64,000 bases of DNA from JBBQKQ01 sp043719155 (GTDB taxonomy: Bacteria > Patescibacteriota > Minisyncoccia > Phycocordibacterales > UBA5272): positions 1-64,000 of the forward strand of contig JAYSUJ010000024.1 of assembly GCA_043719155.1 (NCBI GenBank), read 5' to 3'. The position numbers and the translations under genes were made by a program. The notes beneath the pieces were generated by a model. It ran no database searches. It saw only the letters and a list, made by a program, of their open reading frames with translations, and was not told the origin of the DNA. Below, one piece after another: positions 59,757 through 64,000 of the stretch. How positions within the stretch are numbered: the first letter of the stretch is position 1; each line of letters starts with the position of its first letter.

Positions 59757-61556
59757 TTATATTTCAACCGCCTCCCCATTTTTAATATACTCTTCCCAAG
59801 AATTTTTAAACTCAATATTGTTTTCTAACAAGTACTCAAAACTTCCGTCTGCTACAATTTTACCTTCTTCCATTATCAAAATTCTATCAAAATATTTTAA
59901 CAAATTCATTTTGTGTATTGAAGCCAAAATGGTTGCTTCTTTAAAATTATTAAAAATATTTTGATAAATTTTTACTTCGTTGTTTGGGTCAACAGAACTT
60001 GTAGATTCGTCCAGCAAAATAAGTTTTTTATTGCCTGAGAAAAGCAAGGCTCTCGCCAAGGCAAGTCTTTGTTTTTGTCCACCAGACAAGTTTACCCCTT
60101 TTTCATTTACTATTGACTCTATTTTATTTGGCAGAGCCTCGACAACCTCTGAAAACATGGCCATGTCTGTTGCGTTTTTTATCTGTTCATCTGTGAATTC
60201 TAAAAGTAGAGTTAAGTTTTCTTTTATACTTGCGGAAAATACTTCTGGCTCTTGGGGCACAAGAGTAGACAGGATATTTATCTTACCGATTTCGTAATTT
60301 TCGAATCTCTTTGTGTCAATTTCCATGTCTGCTTTTACATTTTCATACATACCATGCAAGACTTTTAAAAGCGTAGACTTGCCACTGCCACTTTCACCTA
60401 TGACAGCTATCTTTTCCCCGACATTAAAACTAAAGTTAAAATCTTTTAAAACTCTAACTTTCTGTCCACTACCTAGATCATAGTCGAAGTTTAAATTCTC
60501 AACTTTCACTTTTTTCCAGTCTTTAAATATTTTTCTTTTACTTATGTTTCTACTTTCAAACTCATCTTCGATGATACTTACATTTTTTATTCTGGCTTTA
60601 AAAATCATATACTCTTCATACATGCTAGCAAAAGTGTCAAATACTCCATCTAGGTTTGAGAGGTAAACATAGAGTGCACTAATGGTCCCAGCTAAAATTG
60701 CAGCCCCAGCTGTATATTGAACGTAAATGTATAAAGTAAGAGGAAACAAAATCACCACTTGTAAAAGCTGCGAACCTGTAAACCATTTTAATTCTACAAG
60801 TTTTTTATTTTTTATGTAAAGCGGGTACGAAGAAAGCCAAGAAGTGTTTATACTTTCTTGCACTGGGGACTCGATACTTAAAACTTTTACTGTTACCACG
60901 TTTGAAATAGAGTCATAGACTTTGGCTGAGGACCTATTATCAAACACATTCATGGCTCTATACTGAGGCACTAAAATTTTATCAAATCTTGCAATAATAT
61001 AGAACACAATGAAGAGAAGGGTTATGGCAAGCAACGCCACATAAAGGTCAAAGAAAATAAGTATGGCTATGGTGCCTACAGTTCTTACTAGAAATCTTAT
61101 TATCACGAAAATATTTCGAGAGAAACCAAACAAGGACTCTGTGGCCTTGTTTACCTTGTCTATCAGGTCGCCCGAATCTCGGTCGGCATGCCAAGCTATA
61201 GGCAAACTTAGAACTGCGTTGTATAAATATTTTTTGTAGTTTCTGTCTACAAAATACGCCACTCGTCTTTCCATGACTCTGGACGGCCCATGAAAAGCCC
61301 ATGAAAATAACCTAACCACAAACAAACTTGCAATACAAAAATAAATAAATTTTATATTTGCTTGGTTTAGACCATTGGTTTGCAGCTCATTCAAAATTTT
61401 GGCAAAAATAATAGGTGGAGTGAGCCAAATAAGCTGGGCAACAAGCGACATTAAAATAAAAATAATTACCAAATGCCTGTAACCTTTTGCGAACCTCCAC
61501 ATTTTTGAAAATAAAAACACAACAGGCTCCTCTTTAAAACTTTTTTTAAAACTCAT
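59757..61556 (-). CDS. ABC exporter, permease fused to ATPase
   Basis: 599 residues. Six helices in the first 320 residues, then an ATPase: Walker A VIGESGSGKSTLLKVL, signature VNLSGGQKQRLALARALL, Walker B KLILLDESTSSVD and IHKMN for the switch His. It is a half-transporter acting as a homodimer, MsbA/multidrug type. TATACT (61566-61571) is nine nt before the ATG. Confidence 0.95.
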   Translation of the reverse strand: MSFKKSFKEEPVVFLFSKMWRFAKGYRHLVIIFILMSLVAQLIWLTPPIIFAKILNELQTNGLNQANIKFIYFCIASLFVVRLFSWAFHGPSRVMERRVAYFVDRNYKKYLYNAVLSLPIAWHADRDSGDLIDKVNKATESLFGFSRNIFVIIRFLVRTVGTIAILIFFDLYVALLAITLLFIVFYIIARFDKILVPQYRAMNVFDNRSSAKVYDSISNVVTVKVLSIESPVQESINTSWLSSYPLYIKNKKLVELKWFTGSQLLQVVILFPLTLYIYVQYTAGAAILAGTISALYVYLSNLDGVFDTFASMYEEYMIFKARIKNVSIIEDEFESRNISKRKIFKDWKKVKVENLNFDYDLGSGQKVRVLKDFNFSFNVGEKIAVIGESGSGKSTLLKVLHGMYENVKADMEIDTKRFENYEIGKINILSTLVPQEPEVFSASIKENLTLLLEFTDEQIKNATDMAMFSEVVEALPNKIESIVNEKGVNLSGGQKQRLALARALLFSGNKKLILLDESTSSVDPNNEVKIYQNIFNNFKEATILASIHKMNLLKYFDRILIMEEGKIVADGSFEYLLENNIEFKNSWEEYIKNGEAVEI

Positions 61557-61642
61557 ATTTAAACTAGTATAACAGAGATATTTTTTACCATGTCCTTTAC
61601 AAAAATGTAATTTTGTGTTATAAAATAATAGGAGGTACCCAG

Positions 61643-61825
61643 ATGAAACTTATCCTAGTTTTACTACCTCTGACTCTACTTGTAGGCTGTGCGAACACCC
61701 AAATACAGGTACATGTCCCCAAGCTCAAGCAATGCCTGGACCTAAACAGCTCCAACATCGGCCTTTGCCAAGAGCAGCCAAAATTTGGGACATCTATCTG
61801 GGTTCAGCACACTGTCGAGTTTTGA
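61643..61825 (+). CDS. Small lipoprotein
   Basis: 60 residues. MKLILVLLPLTLLVGCANTQ is a lipoprotein signal with the lipobox LLVGC. The mature part has two more Cys (KQCLDLN and IGLCQEQP). The start at 61643 is chosen for AGGAGGT eight nt before it; an upstream in-frame ATG is not used. A terminator follows and the GC content differs from the neighbours. No family recognised. Confidence 0.75.
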   Translation: MKLILVLLPLTLLVGCANTQIQVHVPKLKQCLDLNSSNIGLCQEQPKFGTSIWVQHTVEF

Positions 61826-61831
61826 GTCGGG

Positions 61832-61859
61832 CCGGAAGCGACAGCTTCCGGTCTTTTTT
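61832..61859 (+). terminator. Terminator of the lipoprotein gene
   Basis: CCGGAAGC and GCTTCCGG around GACA, followed by six T. Confidence 0.9.
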
Positions 61860-61866
61860 CTTTATT

Positions 61867-62328
61867 TTATTTAATGTCTTTTAAAATTTCTTCCGCGTGT
61901 TTTTTTGTGTCAACTTTTCCATACACCTTTTCTACCTTCCCTTTTTCGTCAAACAAATAAGAGATTCTGGAGGTGCCAAAATATTTTTTTCCATACATAC
62001 TTTTTTCTTCCCAGACTCCAAACTTTTTTATTATTTCTGTGGATTCATCCGACAGTAAAATAAAATTTAATTTATATTTTTCTTGAAACTTTTTATGACT
62101 TTTTACTGAGTCTTTTGAAATGCCAACTATCTTAACACCCTTATTCTCAAAATTTGTAAAAAAATCCCTAAACCCGCAAGCCTCAGTAGTACAGCCTGGA
62201 GTATCGTCTTTTGGATAAAAATAAATTAGTATTTTTTGTTTTAGTTTTAACAAATTTTTACTACTCACACTTGCTCCGTCTTGGTCTGTTAGCTCAAATT
62301 CTGGCATTTTGTCTTTTATTTTTAACAT
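61867..62328 (-). CDS. bcp: Peroxiredoxin (Bcp/PrxQ type)
   Basis: 153 residues from the ATG at 62328, which follows an AT-rich leader; the longer frame from 62385 runs through the pyrF terminator. FELTDQDGASVSS, then YFYPKDDTPGCTTEACGFRDFF with peroxidatic Cys and a resolving Cys five residues later, and VYGKVDTKKHAEEIL. It reduces hydroperoxides using thioredoxin. Confidence 0.95.
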   Translation of the reverse strand: MLKIKDKMPEFELTDQDGASVSSKNLLKLKQKILIYFYPKDDTPGCTTEACGFRDFFTNFENKGVKIVGISKDSVKSHKKFQEKYKLNFILLSDESTEIIKKFGVWEEKSMYGKKYFGTSRISYLFDEKGKVEKVYGKVDTKKHAEEILKDIK

Positions 62329-62352
62329 ATATTTATTCAAAAAGTTTAGCAT

Positions 62353-62392
62353 AAAAAATACCCGTCTTTGCCTGAGTTCAGACAAAGACGGG
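62353..62392 (-). terminator. Terminator of pyrF
   Basis: CCCGTCTTTG and CAAAGACGGG form a perfect 10-bp stem around 12 nt, followed on the minus strand by T residues. Confidence 0.9.
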
Positions 62393-62396
62393 TTAC

Positions 62397-63071
62397 TTAC
62401 ATCCTGATCTCACTCAGGAGTTTTGACAGAGCCAAGCGCTGGTCGTCAGCTTCGATTATTTGACTACTGATAACTAAACGTGTGGCCCCAGCGAGCAAGG
62501 CTGTCCGCGGTGTTTCCACGCGTTTTTGGTCGCCATGTGGCACCCCGTCAGAGCGAGAGCCGACAGCAATGAACTCCATCCCTTTCAGGTCTGGGTCCAC
62601 TGCCAAGCTCCACACTTCTTGTGGAGAGCAGATGACCCCATGACAACCAGCAACCTTGGCTTTGCGGGCCAAACTTTGCACAACCGTAGCTACGCTCTTA
62701 TTGAAAGTGTCGACGACTTGGACCGGAGTCAAAGACGTCAAGACTGTCACAGCGTAAACGGTTAGCCCAGAGTCAACAGCGGCTTTCATCATGTCGATGC
62801 CGCCAGAGGCATGCACCGTGACAATGTCGGTCCCGTTGGCCTTTAGTTTTTTGGCACTATTGGCCACAGATTTCGCAATGTCATGAAGCTTTAGGTCGAG
62901 AAAGACCTGTTCAGCCCCAACGTCCTTTAGTTCCGAGATGACTCTCGGGCCAACATCGTGGTAAAGGTCATGGATTTTGACTGCAAAGGCTCCCCGAGCC
63001 AAGTCTTTGGTAAAGACTTTAGCATTTCCGAGACCCATGTCGTCTAAACCAAAGATTAGGCGATTCATCAT
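62397..63071 (-). CDS. pyrF: Orotidine 5'-phosphate decarboxylase
   Basis: 224 residues from the ATG at 63071, with GGAG six nt upstream; an upstream in-frame ATG at 63095 is less likely. RLIFGLDDM (substrate Asp), AVKIHDLYHDVGP and FLDLKLHDIAKSVANSAK, the DxKxxD active site, are all present. The later phosphate loop reads VGSRSDGV rather than the usual PGIR. It makes UMP. It stands alone in GC-rich DNA with its own terminator and no other pyr gene nearby. Confidence 0.92.
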   Translation of the reverse strand: MMNRLIFGLDDMGLGNAKVFTKDLARGAFAVKIHDLYHDVGPRVISELKDVGAEQVFLDLKLHDIAKSVANSAKKLKANGTDIVTVHASGGIDMMKAAVDSGLTVYAVTVLTSLTPVQVVDTFNKSVATVVQSLARKAKVAGCHGVICSPQEVWSLAVDPDLKGMEFIAVGSRSDGVPHGDQKRVETPRTALLAGATRLVISSQIIEADDQRLALSKLLSEIRM

Positions 63072-63133
63072 TTCAGACTCCGAAAAGTTTCTCAACTCAG
63101 AATATCCAAGTTGGTATTGACATCATAGCATTT

Positions 63134-64000
63134 TTAGAGTTTTAAATAAACCTCCTCGGTTTTTTTACACATAGTTTCTAATTTATAAATTTCAGGCAGA
63201 TCTGTATTTCTAGGTAGAGAATTGTCCAACAAAAGTTTATTTATTACCCCAGATATTTCTTCAACATTTTTACTCTGTACCAAGTTTATCTCAAACTGTT
63301 CCGCCATTTCAGGAATTCCTCCAACACTAGTTGCAACTATGGGTACACCAGCCATTTTGGCTTCTAAAAGAGTGTAAGGCAAGCCCTCTTTTAGACTAGT
63401 TAAAGTAAAGACGTCAAAAGCTTTTAAATATTTATAAGCATCGGGGGTTTTTCCAAGCAAGAAAAAATTATCTTTCATTTTTAATTTGTTAATTTTTTCT
63501 TGCAGCTCTTCCCTATATTTATCTTCCCCAAACCCTAAAACTAAAAAGATAGTTTCTGGAAATTTTTGTAAAATTTTGGCAGCTGCTTCAATTAAATATT
63601 CTAAACCTTTGGTTTTATACAAATTGGAAATTGTACCTACTACTTTTTGTTCTTCATCTTTTTTATTTATTTTTTCAAAAATATATTTTCTGGCTTCTTT
63701 TTTTTCTAGCATTTTAACTTGTAAATATTTTACCCCATTTTGAATTAGTGAATATTTGTTTTTATTTCTTAGAATAAAATATTTCTTTCCCACACTTACA
63801 TCTTTCTCGGTTATTAAGATAGTATGTGTCCTGAAAACTGAAGAGATAATTTCTAAAAAAATAAAAAAAAGTTTCTTCAGAATATTCATTGGCTCTAAAA
63901 AAACAAAACCATGAACAGTGAAAATACATTTACTTTTTAACTGCACACTACCGGGAAGTGTGGAGGACAGAAAAGAAGCGACTGCGCCTACTACCCCAGA
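63134..64000 (-). CDS. GT4-family glycosyltransferase, N-terminus outside window
   Basis: 289 residues in the window, still open at base 64000. A GTG at 63946 is a possible start, but upstream residues GVVGAVASFLSSTLPGS fit the N-terminal Rossmann helix of GT4 enzymes, so the gene probably continues. IFTVHGF, VGTISNLYKTKGLEYLIEAA, FLVLGFGED, LLGKTPDAYKYLKAFDVFTLTSLKEGLPYTLLEAKMAGVPIVATSVGGIPEM give the UDP-sugar-binding half with the E-x7-E motif. It likely makes cell-surface glycans. Confidence 0.92.
   Translation of the reverse strand, partial: SGVVGAVASFLSSTLPGSVQLKSKCIFTVHGFVFLEPMNILKKLFFIFLEIISSVFRTHTILITEKDVSVGKKYFILRNKNKYSLIQNGVKYLQVKMLEKKEARKYIFEKINKKDEEQKVVGTISNLYKTKGLEYLIEAAAKILQKFPETIFLVLGFGEDKYREELQEKINKLKMKDNFFLLGKTPDAYKYLKAFDVFTLTSLKEGLPYTLLEAKMAGVPIVATSVGGIPEMAEQFEINLVQSKNVEEISGVINKLLLDNSLPRNTDLPEIYKLETMCKKTEEVYLKL

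Noticed and set aside
1..64000. CRISPR array or cas genes
   Set aside because: No regular repeat-spacer pattern and no Cas-like protein was found.

Overview
The window looks like chromosome from a Patescibacteria/CPR bacterium, most likely a parcubacterium. The evidence is AT-rich DNA, small hypothetical proteins, many tRNAs standing alone, a reduced flavin electron-transfer set, a short SecE and a lone pyrF. The exact lineage is an inference. Most native genes lie on the minus strand. Many start with no Shine-Dalgarno sequence. In eleven of them a TATAAT-like hexamer sits only 6-9 nt before the start codon, which suggests leaderless transcripts. A second set of genes (about 6953-7237, 9156-9389, 15655-16752, 18040-18402, 61643-61825, 62397-63071) has a purine-rich ribosome binding site, mostly a longer leader, GC-richer codons and its own terminator. 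These look like single-gene insertions.

Layout: 1-9 kb holds an HD hydrolase, a GNAT-like protein, IleRS with an inserted histidine-phosphatase domain, a pilin, ArgRS, an MFS transporter and rplK. Short palindromic repeats sit in frame inside both synthetase genes. 9-18 kb holds secE-nusG, an HtrA-like protease, a DedA protein, an ATP-grasp-like protein, an RluA enzyme, a Cys/His-rich membrane protein, a vWA protein and a CDF transporter.

18,452-36,840 is an integrated mobile element bounded by a perfect 22-bp direct repeat of the 3' end of tRNA-His. It carries a giant SpvB/RHS polymorphic-toxin-like protein of about 2,700 residues, with two small paralogous membrane proteins directly downstream (candidate immunity). 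It also carries a DUF4238 protein, several secreted proteins, a terminase-small-subunit-like protein, a structured noncoding region with mutually exclusive pairings, and a large serine recombinase. The recombinase reading frame runs into the tRNA at the right attachment site. This element is the strongest candidate for an undescribed system.

37-64 kb is ordinary chromosome: rplS, a PRTase-like protein, a second RluA, DoxX, tRNAs (Leu, Val, Arg-TCT, Arg-GCG), RuvX, an ABC-2 exporter split by a P-loop kinase, a Pif1-like helicase, an RnfD-FNR fusion with ApbE, FMN-binding and DsbB-like genes, RlmB, an HExxH protein with a J-like segment, an ABC exporter, Bcp, pyrF and a partial glycosyltransferase.
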